Shown here piece by piece: positions 8,946-16,279 of a DNA stretch of 19,957 bases. The translations under genes and the position numbers were made by a program. This DNA comes from Gammaproteobacteria bacterium (GTDB lineage: Bacteria; Pseudomonadota; Gammaproteobacteria; Xanthomonadales; Xanthomonadaceae), in assembly GCA_030431185.1 (NCBI GenBank), contig JAUIJO010000018.1, forward strand, positions 1 through 19,957, written 5' to 3'. Under the pieces are notes generated by a model. It made no database searches and was not told where the DNA came from. It saw only the letters and a list, made by a program, of their open reading frames with translations. How positions within the stretch are numbered: position 1 is the first letter of the stretch; each line of letters opens with the position of its first letter.

Positions 8946-10553
8946 ATGGCCTCCCTCCCCTTCTACACCCAGTCCTGCGGCAGCCCGGGCGCGCATGCCC
9001 GCATCGATGCCGAACCGCCTGTCCGGCACGTCGCGGTCGTCGGCGGCGGCAGCGCCGGCTGGATGACCGCCCTGCTGCTGGCCAACACGGCGTTCGGCGA
9101 GCGCCTGCGCGTGACCGTGGTGGAATCGCCGCAGGTGGGCACCATCGGCGTCGGCGAGGGCTCCACGCCGTGGCTGCGCGGTTTCTTCGAGGGCCTGGGC
9201 ATCGAGGAGGCCGAATGGATGCCGGCCTGCAATGCGACATACAAGGCCGGCATCAGCTTCGAGGGCTGGTCGACGCGCCCCGGCTTCGAGCGCTACTTCC
9301 ACCCGTTCGCGTCGATGCTCGACAACCTGACGATGACCCAGTTCGTGCAGAACGTGCATGCGCGCCTGCAGGGGGCCGACGTCGACGCGCATCCGGACCG
9401 CTTCTTCATCGCCGCGCGGCTGGCGCGCGACGCCCTAGCCCCGCGACCGGCGCGCCACTTCCCCTTCGACGTCTGGTACGGCTACCACTTCGACTCCAGC
9501 CTGCTGGGCACCTTCCTGCATCGAAAGGCCCTGGAGCGCGGGGTACGCCACCTGCCACGCCACGTGCGCGCGGTGACCCGTGCGCCGGACGGCGACATCG
9601 CCGCCCTGGAACTGGAGGGCGACGAGACCCTGGCGGCCGACTTCTTCGTCGATTGCACCGGATTCGCCTCCCTGCTGATCGGCAAGGCGCTGGAGACGCC
9701 CTTCATCCCGTTCGCCGACAACCTCTTCAACGACGCCGCGGTCGCCCTGCCGAGCCCGGCCAGCGGTCCGATCATGACCCAGACCGTCTCCACCGCCCTG
9801 TCGCACGGTTGGGCATGGAAGATCCCGCTGACCGAGCGCCATGGCAACGGCTATGTCTTCAGCACCGCGCATTGCACGCCCGACCAGGCCGAGACCGAGC
9901 TGCGCGGACACCTGGGCCTGCTCGATGCCGACGTGCCCGCGCGCCACCTGAAGATGCGCGTGGGCCGCAGCGCCGAAAGCTGGCGCCGCAACTGCGTCGC
10001 CAATGGCCTGTCGCAGGGCTTCATCGAACCGCTGGAGGCGACCGCGCTGCAGTTCGTGCAGCGCACCGCGAGCCTGCTGGTCGAAGCGCTGGAAAGCGGC
10101 GACATAGGCGACGACACGCGCCGGCGGTTCAACGACACGCTGAACGCACAGATCGAAGGCACGCGCGACTACATCGTCGCCCACTACAAGACCAACAACC
10201 GCACCGATACCGACTACTGGCGCGACAACACCGCCAACGCCCACCTGTCCGAGCCGCTGGTGCAGTTGCTGCGGACCTGGATGGCGCGAAAACCGATCAT
10301 CGGCGGGCTCAGGCAGGGCCAGTTCGGCAACGCCTACCCGGTGGTGTCGTGGTACTGCCTGCTGGCGGGCATGGGGATCTTCCCCGACGCCACGAGCCTG
10401 CAGCCCCCGACGCCACGGCAGGCCCAGCACAACCTCGCCGCGATCGAGAACCTCATCGAACGCAGCGCGATGAACTTCCCCGACCACCGCGGCCTGCTGG
10501 CGGACATACCGCCCCGGGTCCACGAGGACTCGCTTCAGTTGTACCTGTGGTGA
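8946..10553 (+). CDS. Flavin-dependent tryptophan halogenase family protein
   Basis: The 535-residue product has the FAD-binding GxGxxG motif (GGGSAG, residues 33-38), VGVGEGSTPWL, a lysine at position 100 placed like the catalytic Lys79 of PrnA, the halogenase signature WxWxIP (WAWKIP, 289-294) and the FIEPLEAT segment where Glu364 aligns with PrnA Glu346. The next residue is Ala365 where PrnA has Ser347. Family members use FADH2, O2 and halide to make a lysine chloramine that halogenates tryptophan or other aromatics in the cytoplasm; they need a partner flavin reductase, none of which is adjacent. Length is normal for the family. The ATG at 8946 is chosen because upstream in-frame sequence (open to 8835) is basic and unlike the family. 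It ends 16 bases from the convergent extensin-like gene. Substrate and even halogenase activity are unproven. Confidence 0.9.
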   Translation: MASLPFYTQSCGSPGAHARIDAEPPVRHVAVVGGGSAGWMTALLLANTAFGERLRVTVVESPQVGTIGVGEGSTPWLRGFFEGLGIEEAEWMPACNATYKAGISFEGWSTRPGFERYFHPFASMLDNLTMTQFVQNVHARLQGADVDAHPDRFFIAARLARDALAPRPARHFPFDVWYGYHFDSSLLGTFLHRKALERGVRHLPRHVRAVTRAPDGDIAALELEGDETLAADFFVDCTGFASLLIGKALETPFIPFADNLFNDAAVALPSPASGPIMTQTVSTALSHGWAWKIPLTERHGNGYVFSTAHCTPDQAETELRGHLGLLDADVPARHLKMRVGRSAESWRRNCVANGLSQGFIEPLEATALQFVQRTASLLVEALESGDIGDDTRRRFNDTLNAQIEGTRDYIVAHYKTNNRTDTDYWRDNTANAHLSEPLVQLLRTWMARKPIIGGLRQGQFGNAYPVVSWYCLLAGMGIFPDATSLQPPTPRQAQHNLAAIENLIERSAMNFPDHRGLLADIPPRVHEDSLQLYLW

Positions 10554-10569
10554 GCGCGTCCGCCCAGGC

Positions 10570-11301
10570 TCAACGGCAGATGCGCGCGCCGCCGCGATCG
10601 AAGTGGAAGTGGTCGGCATGGGCCGCGTTGTACGCCGGGCCGAGGACCGCGTCGAAGTAGCGGCAGGCGCCGTCGTGCAGATCCTGCAACAGGCGCGCTT
10701 CCCCGCTCGCCGGGGCGTCCGCCGCCCCGTGCTCCGACACGCGTATCCGGCGCCCGTCCGCCAGCACGACCGCCGCCAGGTCGAGGGCGTCGGCGGTGGC
10801 ATGCCGGCTGCGGCGGCCGTCCGGGCGTCCGTAGAGGTTGCGGCACGCATACGAACCCAGGTGCTCGATCGCCACCACCGCCTGTCCCGTTCGCCGCCGC
10901 GCGGACGGCTGCAGCACGTGCGCCTCCCACATCGCCAGGGACAGCGCGGCCCGGCAACTGAGCGGGAACGCGCGGCCGGGATCGATGCGCCCACCCGTGA
11001 CGCGAACGGCGTTCTCGAAGCCACAGCCCTCGCCGGTCGTCCGGTCGGGCAGCGGCGTCCATTCCAGGTTGGAGCGCGACAGAGCCTCGAGGCAGGCGGT
11101 CGGCTCGGCGCCGGCACGACGCAGCTTCAGTCCGGTCAATGCATTCGGCGTGGCCCGCACGTCGAGCGGCGCCCAGGGATTCCAGTCGTCGGGCACCTGC
11201 AGTCGCCCCGAACCGAGCGACCACGCCAGGAACGCAAGCAACAGGAGCAGCAGCCACGCCAGGCGGGAAGCCGGCGTCCGGGACGGCGAGGTATCGACCA
11301 T
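10570..11301 (-). CDS. Extensin-like C-terminal domain protein (LAS-type peptidase fold)
   Basis: The 243-residue protein starts with a short cytosolic segment and one membrane helix (residues 14-29, a run of leucines), so the rest should sit in the periplasm. The C-terminal half matches the bacterial extensin-like C-terminal domain, related in fold to D-Ala-D-Ala carboxypeptidases of the VanY/LAS group: SRHATADALD (His167 and Asp174) and AAHADHFHFD (His231 or His233) supply a plausible zinc site. Six cysteines (70, 93, 116, 153, 213, 242) could form three disulfides, as expected for a periplasmic protein. A role in peptidoglycan trimming is inferred from fold only. ATG at 11301 is preceded by GTGGGG at very short spacing. 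It diverges from the PHB-depolymerase-like gene. Confidence 0.88.
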   Translation of the reverse strand: MVDTSPSRTPASRLAWLLLLLLAFLAWSLGSGRLQVPDDWNPWAPLDVRATPNALTGLKLRRAGAEPTACLEALSRSNLEWTPLPDRTTGEGCGFENAVRVTGGRIDPGRAFPLSCRAALSLAMWEAHVLQPSARRRTGQAVVAIEHLGSYACRNLYGRPDGRRSRHATADALDLAAVVLADGRRIRVSEHGAADAPASGEARLLQDLHDGACRYFDAVLGPAYNAAHADHFHFDRGGARICR

Positions 11302-11354
11302 GCCCCACTATCGACGGGCACGTGTCAATCCCGGATCAAGCCGCCCGTGCCGAT

Positions 11355-11398
11355 GCTGCACTGCAGCTTGCCCCTTTGGACACTGGGCAGGCCCTGCC
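11355..11398. repeat. Pair of 13-base palindromes in the divergent gap
   Basis: Two odd-length palindromes occur between the extensin-like gene and the esterase gene: GCTGCACTGCAGC (11355-11367) and GGCAGGCCCTGCC (11386-11398). Their centres are 31 bases apart, about three helical turns. The second is flanked by two copies of GACACTG. They could be regulator sites for one or both genes; the two sequences differ, so a single regulator binding both is not evident. Confidence 0.35.
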
Positions 11399-11442
11399 GA
11401 CACTGTCGTACTGCCCGGCACATTCGCCGTCAGGAGACGCAG

Positions 11443-13308
11443 ATGCCCCCGGTTGCCCATGGACGCGCGCCGTCCCACGTTCCTGCCCCGCCCGCCACGC
11501 GCCCCGCGACGCCACGCTCGCTGCGGCGGGTCGCCACCCTCGCCTGCCTTGCGATGGCCTCGCTGTGCGCCCTGCCCGTCGCGGCCCAGACCGAGGTCAC
11601 CGGCTTCGGCAGCAACCCCGGCAACCTGCGCATGTTCAAGTACGTGCCCGCCGGCCTGCCCTCCAACGCACCGCTGGTGGTGGCGATGCACGGCTGCTCA
11701 CAGAGCGCTTCCAGCTACGACGCCGAGACCGGCTGGCAGATGCTCGCCGACCGCTGGCATTTCGCCCTCCTGCTGCCGCAGCAACAGAGCGGCAACAATG
11801 CCAGCGGCTGCTTCAACTGGTTCACGACCGGCGACACGAGCCGGGGACAGGGCGAGCCGCTTTCGATCAAGCAGATGGTCGATCGCATGATCCTCGACCA
11901 TGGCATCGCCGGCGATCGCGTCTACGCCACCGGCCTGTCCGCGGGCGGCGCCATGACGGCGGTGATGCTTGCGACCTACCCCGACGTCTTCGCGGGCGGC
12001 GCGATCCTGTCCGGACTGCCCTACCGCTGTGCGACCAGCCAGACCGCGGCCTTCAGCTGCATGAACCCTGGCAGCGACCTCGGTCCTTCGGCCTGGGGCG
12101 ACAAAGTCCGCGCGGCGGGCAACTGGAACGGCCCGTGGCCGATCGTGTCGATCTGGCATGGCGACGCCGACTACGTGGTGCGACCGGCCAACCTCACCGA
12201 GGCGATGGAACAGTGGACGAACGTGCATGGCATCGATGCCATCGCCGATGTCGCCGACACCGTGGCCGGGTATCCGCACAAGGTGTACAAGGACGCCGCC
12301 GGCACGCCCCGCGTGGAGACCTACACCATCACCGGCATGGGCCATGGGACGCCGGTGGACCCCGGCAACGGCGAGAGCCAGTGCGGCACCGCGGGCGCCT
12401 ACATCCTCGACGCCAACATCTGCTCGAGCTACCACATCGGCCATTTCTGGGGCCTCGACAATCTCGACGGCGTCGCGCCCACGGTCTCCCTGACCTCGCC
12501 CGCCGACGGCAGCACCGTGAGCGGCAACGTGTCGCTGGCGGCCGTCGCCAGCGACGACGTCGGCGTCGAGCGGGTCGAGTTCCTCGTCGACGGTGTCCTC
12601 GTCGGCAGCGACACCAGCGCGCCCTACGCCGCCACCTGGGACGCCAGCGCCACCAGCAACGGATCGCATGCGGTGCAGGCGCGCGCCCGCGACCTGGTCG
12701 ACAACGTCGGCACCTCGGCCGTCGCCCATGTCACCGTGACCGGCGGCGACGATGGCGGTGGCGGCGAACCGCTCACCCTGGACTTCGCCAACGAAGCGTC
12801 GTACGACGGCTACGTCAAAGCCGCCGGCGATGGCGGCGCTGCGGCGGTGGGCACGCTGGAAGCCTACCTGGGGCTCGCCGTCGGCCGCGGTACCGACGGC
12901 AAGTTCAACCGCAGCCTGCTCTCGTTCGATACCTCGGCCCTGCCCGATGGCGCCACGGTCACCTCGGCCACGTTGACGGTCGCCTACCGCAGCGCTTACG
13001 GCGACCCGTGGAGCAGCCCTGCGGGCAACGCGCTGGTGGTCGACGTGCATACCGGCTGCCTGGGCGCGTGCACCGTCGAGGCCTCCGACTGGGCCAACAC
13101 GCCGACGGCGAGCGCGGTCGCCCAGGTCCCGGCCTTCAGCGGCGGCAGCCAGGCCAGCACCGCGTTCAGCACCGCCGGGCGGGCGGCGATCAACAAGGGC
13201 GGCCGCACCCAGGTGCGGCTGCGCTTTGCCCAGGACCCGCTCGCCACCCACTACCTGTGGCTCGACAGCGGTGCCTCGGCCACGCTGAGCGTCACCTACG
13301 TGCCGTGA
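11443..13308 (+). CDS. Secreted PHB-depolymerase-family esterase with Ig-like and DNRLRE-type domains
   Basis: The 621-residue product has a long Sec signal peptide (arginines 25-29, hydrophobic 30-44, likely cut after the Ala-Ala near 47-48). The alpha/beta hydrolase domain (about 55-340) resembles short-chain PHA depolymerases and feruloyl esterases of the PHB depolymerase family: MHGCSQ (82-87), lipase box GLSAGG with Ser166, WHGDADYVV with Asp243, and TGMGHGTPVD with His301. It is followed by a bacterial Ig-like domain (about 345-425, with SPADGSTVSG and VEFLVDG), a Gly/Asp linker, and a C-terminal DNRLRE-type beta-sandwich (about 435-621, with KFNRSLLSFDTSALPDGATVTSATL). These extra domains probably bind substrate or surfaces. 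ATG at 11443 follows GGAG with a suitable spacer. The natural substrate (PHA, other polyester or plant ester) cannot be decided from sequence. Confidence 0.92.
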   Translation: MPPVAHGRAPSHVPAPPATRPATPRSLRRVATLACLAMASLCALPVAAQTEVTGFGSNPGNLRMFKYVPAGLPSNAPLVVAMHGCSQSASSYDAETGWQMLADRWHFALLLPQQQSGNNASGCFNWFTTGDTSRGQGEPLSIKQMVDRMILDHGIAGDRVYATGLSAGGAMTAVMLATYPDVFAGGAILSGLPYRCATSQTAAFSCMNPGSDLGPSAWGDKVRAAGNWNGPWPIVSIWHGDADYVVRPANLTEAMEQWTNVHGIDAIADVADTVAGYPHKVYKDAAGTPRVETYTITGMGHGTPVDPGNGESQCGTAGAYILDANICSSYHIGHFWGLDNLDGVAPTVSLTSPADGSTVSGNVSLAAVASDDVGVERVEFLVDGVLVGSDTSAPYAATWDASATSNGSHAVQARARDLVDNVGTSAVAHVTVTGGDDGGGGEPLTLDFANEASYDGYVKAAGDGGAAAVGTLEAYLGLAVGRGTDGKFNRSLLSFDTSALPDGATVTSATLTVAYRSAYGDPWSSPAGNALVVDVHTGCLGACTVEASDWANTPTASAVAQVPAFSGGSQASTAFSTAGRAAINKGGRTQVRLRFAQDPLATHYLWLDSGASATLSVTYVP

Positions 13309-13321
13309 GCTCGGCTGGCAG

Positions 13322-13744
13322 TCAGCCCCAGCCTTCTGGATAGGTGTCGTGCGTGGGGATGCCGCCGCTGGGGCATCCCCATTCCACCCGCGAGCCCCAG
13401 AAGATGTGGTCGCCCGGCAGGATCGGCGGCGCCGTGTCCAGCGAACCGGCGGGGATCATCACGAAGCTGCCGTCGCGCGAACGCCGCGGCAGCGGGCAGC
13501 CGCACTGGCTGCAGAACCATTTGCCGAAGCGCTCGGCGCCGGGCAGGTCGAAGCGCGAGATCGCCGATTCGCCCGACAGCCAGGCGAACTGGCCGCTGTC
13601 GACGGCGATGTTGGTCGCATGCCCGGTGCCGCTGCTGCGCCGGCAGCGCGAACAATGGCAGTGGACCATGCGCCGGAACGGCGACGTCGCCTCGAACCTC
13701 ACCGCACCGCACAGGCAACCGCCCTGGAGGGTGGAACCGCTCAT
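13322..13744 (-). CDS. GFA / CENP-V family zinc protein (first copy)
   Basis: The 140-residue product has the GFA-domain cysteine pattern: GGCLCGAVRFE (Cys10, Cys12), HCHCSRCRRSSG (Cys29, Cys31, Cys34) and FCSQCGCPL (Cys78, Cys81, Cys83). The domain binds two zinc ions; the founding member was described as an enzyme joining formaldehyde and glutathione, but most members have no proven reaction. No formaldehyde dehydrogenase is adjacent, so a thiol-chemistry role is only suggested. ATG at 13744 is chosen since the conserved CGAVRF region begins 10 residues in and GGGAG lies about 11 bases upstream; the frame stays open to 14308 without family similarity. It ends 13 bases from the convergent esterase gene. 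Confidence 0.92.
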   Translation of the reverse strand: MSGSTLQGGCLCGAVRFEATSPFRRMVHCHCSRCRRSSGTGHATNIAVDSGQFAWLSGESAISRFDLPGAERFGKWFCSQCGCPLPRRSRDGSFVMIPAGSLDTAPPILPGDHIFWGSRVEWGCPSGGIPTHDTYPEGWG

Positions 13745-13890
13745 CGTGTCGTGCTCCCTGGAAAGATGGACAACCCATGCGTCCAGGGAACGACTGCACT
13801 GCGAGGGGCGCCGTGTCCGCCCGGCCCCTACCCGCAGGCCACCCCCTGGATCCCGCCATCGCATCCTACGCCTGTCGCTCCGCCGCGGCA

Positions 13891-13911
13891 CTCGGGCCTC
13901 CGGTGCCCGAG
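13891..13911. repeat. Stem-loop downstream of the 182-residue hypothetical gene
   Basis: Seven-base arms CTCGGGC and GCCCGAG enclose a seven-base loop. It lies 34-54 bases past the stop of the minus-strand gene ending at 13945, so it could be a 3' processing or termination structure. No T-run follows it, so it is not called a terminator. The rest of the 200-base gap at 13745-13944 shows nothing I can identify. Confidence 0.35.
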
Positions 13912-13944
13912 GCGCCGCCGGCCGCCGTTGGCGTGCCGGTCGGC

Positions 13945-14493
13945 TCAGTCCAGCACACGGAACGCCGTCCGCAAAGGCATCTCGATGCCACGATGCCGCT
14001 CCTTCAACACCACCTCCACCGTCCAGTCGCCGGAGAGGTCGTCGGCGTCGGCAACGTACAGCAGCCAGGTCTCGCACAGCAACACATTGCCCGGCACGCC
14101 CTCGTAAGGACCGCTGACGCAGGCTGCGTCGGTGGCATCGACCTGTGCCAGGCCGTCGGGTTGAGTCACGCGGACGTCTACCGCGGTATCGATCCTGCCA
14201 TCGACCAGCAGGGGGTTGGCAAGGAACACCAGGACGGCGAGATTTTCGCCTCGCGCAACCTGGTCGGCTTCGCGGAAATGCGGAATGACATCGGGCGGCG
14301 TTTCCCATTTCGCGGCCCAGTCCATGTCGGGGGTCACGAGCAGCATGCCGCTGAAGCCGTCGATCTCCCGGCGCGATTCGGAGGGTGGGCTGCTCCTGCC
14401 CTCGCCATCACGGAACGGCTGGGCGGCACCGAGTCCACCCACCGCCAGCCCGGCCACGGCCAACCAGCCGCGCATCCATGCTCCAGTGCTCAT
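13945..14493 (-). CDS. Exported hypothetical protein
   Basis: I do not recognise the family of this 182-residue product. It starts with a Sec-type signal peptide (hydrophobic stretch up to GGLGAAQP), so the mature protein is probably periplasmic or secreted. The mature part contains FSGMLLVTPDMDW, a segment rich in alternating hydrophobic residues and two cysteines (in DAACVSG and LLCETW) that could form a disulfide. The end, LSGDWTVEVVLKER, looks like the last strands of a beta-sandwich. Start ATG at 14493 is preferred over GTG at 14499, as GGAGGGGG is 8 bases upstream of the ATG. Codon use matches the neighbours, supporting a real gene. Confidence 0.8.
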   Translation of the reverse strand: MSTGAWMRGWLAVAGLAVGGLGAAQPFRDGEGRSSPPSESRREIDGFSGMLLVTPDMDWAAKWETPPDVIPHFREADQVARGENLAVLVFLANPLLVDGRIDTAVDVRVTQPDGLAQVDATDAACVSGPYEGVPGNVLLCETWLLYVADADDLSGDWTVEVVLKERHRGIEMPLRTAFRVLD

Positions 14494-14593
14494 TCGCACG
14501 ACCCCCTCCCTCCCCTATGGCGCGTAAGCGCCGGTAGAGCGCACTCTCGCCGCGATCGACGGGACGCGCAAGCCCGGCTGGGCGAAGGGAGAT

Positions 14594-14977
14594 TCAGCAC
14601 GGTTCGTCCGCGGACCGGGCCTCGACGGCGGCCGCGGCGCGTGCGTCGAGTGCGCTCCGTTCCATCCTGCCGCCCAGCGCCGCGAGGGTGTCGTCGAGCA
14701 TGGCGTGCAGGGCGTGCACGCGTTCGAACACGGAATGAAGCCGATCGTAAGCCTGCAGGTCGCGGCGCAGCCGTTCCAGTGCCGGGGTCCCGCCGGGTCC
14801 GTTGGACACCAGCGCCCGGAGCTCCGTGGAGCCGGCATTCGCCAGCTCCATCCCGCGGCGTTCGTCGGGCGTCAGCGCGGTGAGTCCGGGCAAGGCGCGC
14901 ACCAGTTGCTCGAAGGCGGCGTCGGCCGCGGCGATCTGGTCGTCGGACAGGGTGATGTCCAGCAGGTCCTGGGACAC
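14594..14977 (-). CDS. Hypothetical all-helical cytosolic protein
   Basis: This 127-residue product has no family I can name. It has no signal peptide or membrane segment and reads as a chain of amphipathic helices: SDDQIAAADAAFEQLVRAL, a LTPDERR turn, an Asn/Gly-rich link, then two long helices including LRRDLQAYDRLHSVFERVH and a charged Ala/Glu/Arg tail. A GTG start at 14977 is chosen because TAGGAG stands 7 bases upstream and the helical domain begins right after; the open frame continues to 15109 with Pro/Gly-rich, unlikely sequence. It lies 100 bases upstream of the exported hypothetical gene on the same strand. A helical-bundle or binding role is possible but not shown. Confidence 0.72.
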   Translation of the reverse strand: MSQDLLDITLSDDQIAAADAAFEQLVRALPGLTALTPDERRGMELANAGSTELRALVSNGPGGTPALERLRRDLQAYDRLHSVFERVHALHAMLDDTLAALGGRMERSALDARAAAAVEARSADEPC

Positions 14978-15024
14978 GGACGTACTCCTATTCTCGTCTC
15001 CATGGGGCGGGGCCGCGCGAGGCC

Positions 15025-15054
15025 CACTCCCGGACCTCCACAGCCCCGGGAGTG
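15025..15054. repeat. Stem-loop between two minus-strand genes
   Basis: Nine-base arms CACTCCCGG (15025-15033) and CCGGGAGTG (15046-15054) enclose a 12-base loop. It lies about 75-100 bases downstream of the second GFA gene and about 50-75 bases upstream of the helical hypothetical gene. It may be a transcript-end structure without a U-tract or an operator; sequence alone does not decide. Confidence 0.45.
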
Positions 15055-15127
15055 TGGACCAGAAGACGGGCGCGGGACCGCTGTCGGATCGGACAGGTCG
15101 CATCGGCACGCGCCGCCAGGACGCGTC

Positions 15128-15625
15128 CTAGTCCTCGCGCGCTTCCAGCACGCCGTGGCGGCGATGCCACTCCTCCAGGGACTCGTCCGGGAAATGCGCC
15201 ACGTGCGTCTCCCGCTCGCCGGACGGCACCTCGACCCAGTTCGCCTTCGAATCGAGCAGCATGTGCACGCGCGCGGGCGCTTCGGGCAGGGGGGTATCGA
15301 TGGCCGAGGCGTGAGGATGGAGCAGCTCCGGCCAACGCGGATCGAAGGCCCACAGCGCGCTCCCGCACTCACGGCAGAACCGCCGCTCGCCGCGACTGAT
15401 GCGGCACCCGCCGTCGTCCTCGCGGATGCGCGCATGGTAAAGGCCCAGGTGCGCCTCGCCTTCGACCTCCAGGGTGTCGGCCCAGGCGCCCAGGTTGATC
15501 GCGGCGCCGGTGCCGCCGGCGGTCTTGCGGCAGATCGAGCAGTAGCAATGCAGGAACGGGACCGGCGCGTAGGCTTCGCAGCGGAAGCGCACCTTGCCGC
15601 AATGACAGGATCCTTCGAGTTGCAT
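15128..15625 (-). CDS. GFA / CENP-V family zinc protein (second copy)
   Basis: The 165-residue product carries the GFA zinc-binding pattern: GSCHCGKVRF (Cys7, Cys9), HCYCSICRKTAGG (Cys27, Cys29, Cys32) and RFCRECGSAL (Cys84, Cys87), followed by a longer C-terminal part ending in a Glu/His/Arg-rich helix (DESLEEWHRRHGV). It is clearly diverged from the GFA copy at 13322-13744 and is about 25 residues longer, so it is a paralogue and not a recent duplicate. The reaction is unknown; glutathione-linked aldehyde chemistry is a family-level guess. ATG at 15625 is supported by GAGGTGAG at a five-base spacing, one of the strongest ribosome sites in the window. Confidence 0.93.
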   Translation of the reverse strand: MQLEGSCHCGKVRFRCEAYAPVPFLHCYCSICRKTAGGTGAAINLGAWADTLEVEGEAHLGLYHARIREDDGGCRISRGERRFCRECGSALWAFDPRWPELLHPHASAIDTPLPEAPARVHMLLDSKANWVEVPSGERETHVAHFPDESLEEWHRRHGVLEARED

Positions 15626-15696
15626 CGGGGCTCACCTCTAGCGGGGGCGCCCCACCCTAGCGCGCCCGGGCTGACGGTCGCGTGGGCGCCTGCGGC

Positions 15697-16245
15697 CTAC
15701 CCGGCGGCCTCGGGCGCGCCAAAGGCCTTGCTGAACTTGCCCGAGCGATCGAAGCAGCACACGCGGCGCTTGCCCGATGCGAGCATGTCGCAGGCGCCGA
15801 CGACCCGCTTGTCGCGCGTCTCGGCCTTCTTCGCGGTGGTGATCCACAGGATCCAGTCGCGGCGCGCGACCAGGGTGATGTCGTCCCAGGCGGCACGCGC
15901 GGCCGGGTCGGCGTCGAGGGCCTTGCGCAGGTCGGGCGGCACCCGGGGTTCGAGCTGCCGGGCCGCGGGGCGGATCTCCAGCGACACCGTATCGCCCACC
16001 TCGATGCCCGCCGCCTGGCGCAGGGCACGGCTCACCTTCAACCAGTGGCCGCCCTCGCCATCGGGGTCGAGCGTCGCCTTGAAGCCATGCCCGCCGATCG
16101 TGCCCTCGACCGTGGTCATCGCGCGGGTCGGCAATTTGGCGCTGGCGTCCCCGGGCAGCACCAGAAACGACCAGTTGGCGTTCGGCGGTGAAGCCGGTCG
16201 CGACAGGCGGGCTTCGAAGCGAATGGTTCCGGTTGAATTGGCCAT
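15697..16245 (-). CDS. DUF1905 and YdeI/OmpD-associated-type protein
   Basis: The 182-residue product begins with a DUF1905 beta-barrel-like domain (about 5-95; SFLVLPGDASAKLPTRAMTTVEGTI and the GDTVSLEI strand) and continues into a YdeI/OmpD-associated (OmdA-like) helical part (about 105-175; PPDLRKALDADPAARAAWDD, WILWITTAKKAETRDKR and a terminal GKR segment). Proteins with this pair are widespread and uncharacterised; several are annotated near stress genes. It has no signal peptide and should be cytosolic. ATG at 16245 is chosen; AAGG lies 7 bases upstream but the same bases also fit a -10 box, so ribosome site and promoter cannot be told apart here. Confidence 0.88.
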   Translation of the reverse strand: MANSTGTIRFEARLSRPASPPNANWSFLVLPGDASAKLPTRAMTTVEGTIGGHGFKATLDPDGEGGHWLKVSRALRQAAGIEVGDTVSLEIRPAARQLEPRVPPDLRKALDADPAARAAWDDITLVARRDWILWITTAKKAETRDKRVVGACDMLASGKRRVCCFDRSGKFSKAFGAPEAAG

Positions 16246-16251
16246 GGTCGG

Positions 16252-16279
16252 ACCTTAGCAAACCGGTATGCACTTTCAA
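16252..16279 (-). promoter_or_regulatory. Candidate promoter of the DUF1905 gene
   Basis: On the minus strand TTGAAA (16274-16279) is followed by a 16-base spacer and TAAGGT (16252-16257), then 6 bases to the ATG. The layout is the same as at the halogenase gene. The TAAGGT could instead act as a ribosome site. Confidence 0.38.

Noticed and set aside
8734..10553. LLM oxidoreductase plus halogenase as a two-gene biosynthetic cluster
   Set aside because: The genes are divergent, no scaffold-making enzyme is present, and the LLM family here is a widespread housekeeping type; kept only as a weak possibility in the halogenase finding.
7736..10660. Plus-strand open frame (974 codons) over the LLM and halogenase genes
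   Set aside because: It lies antisense to the LLM gene and in a wrong frame of the halogenase gene; no coherent domain is present.
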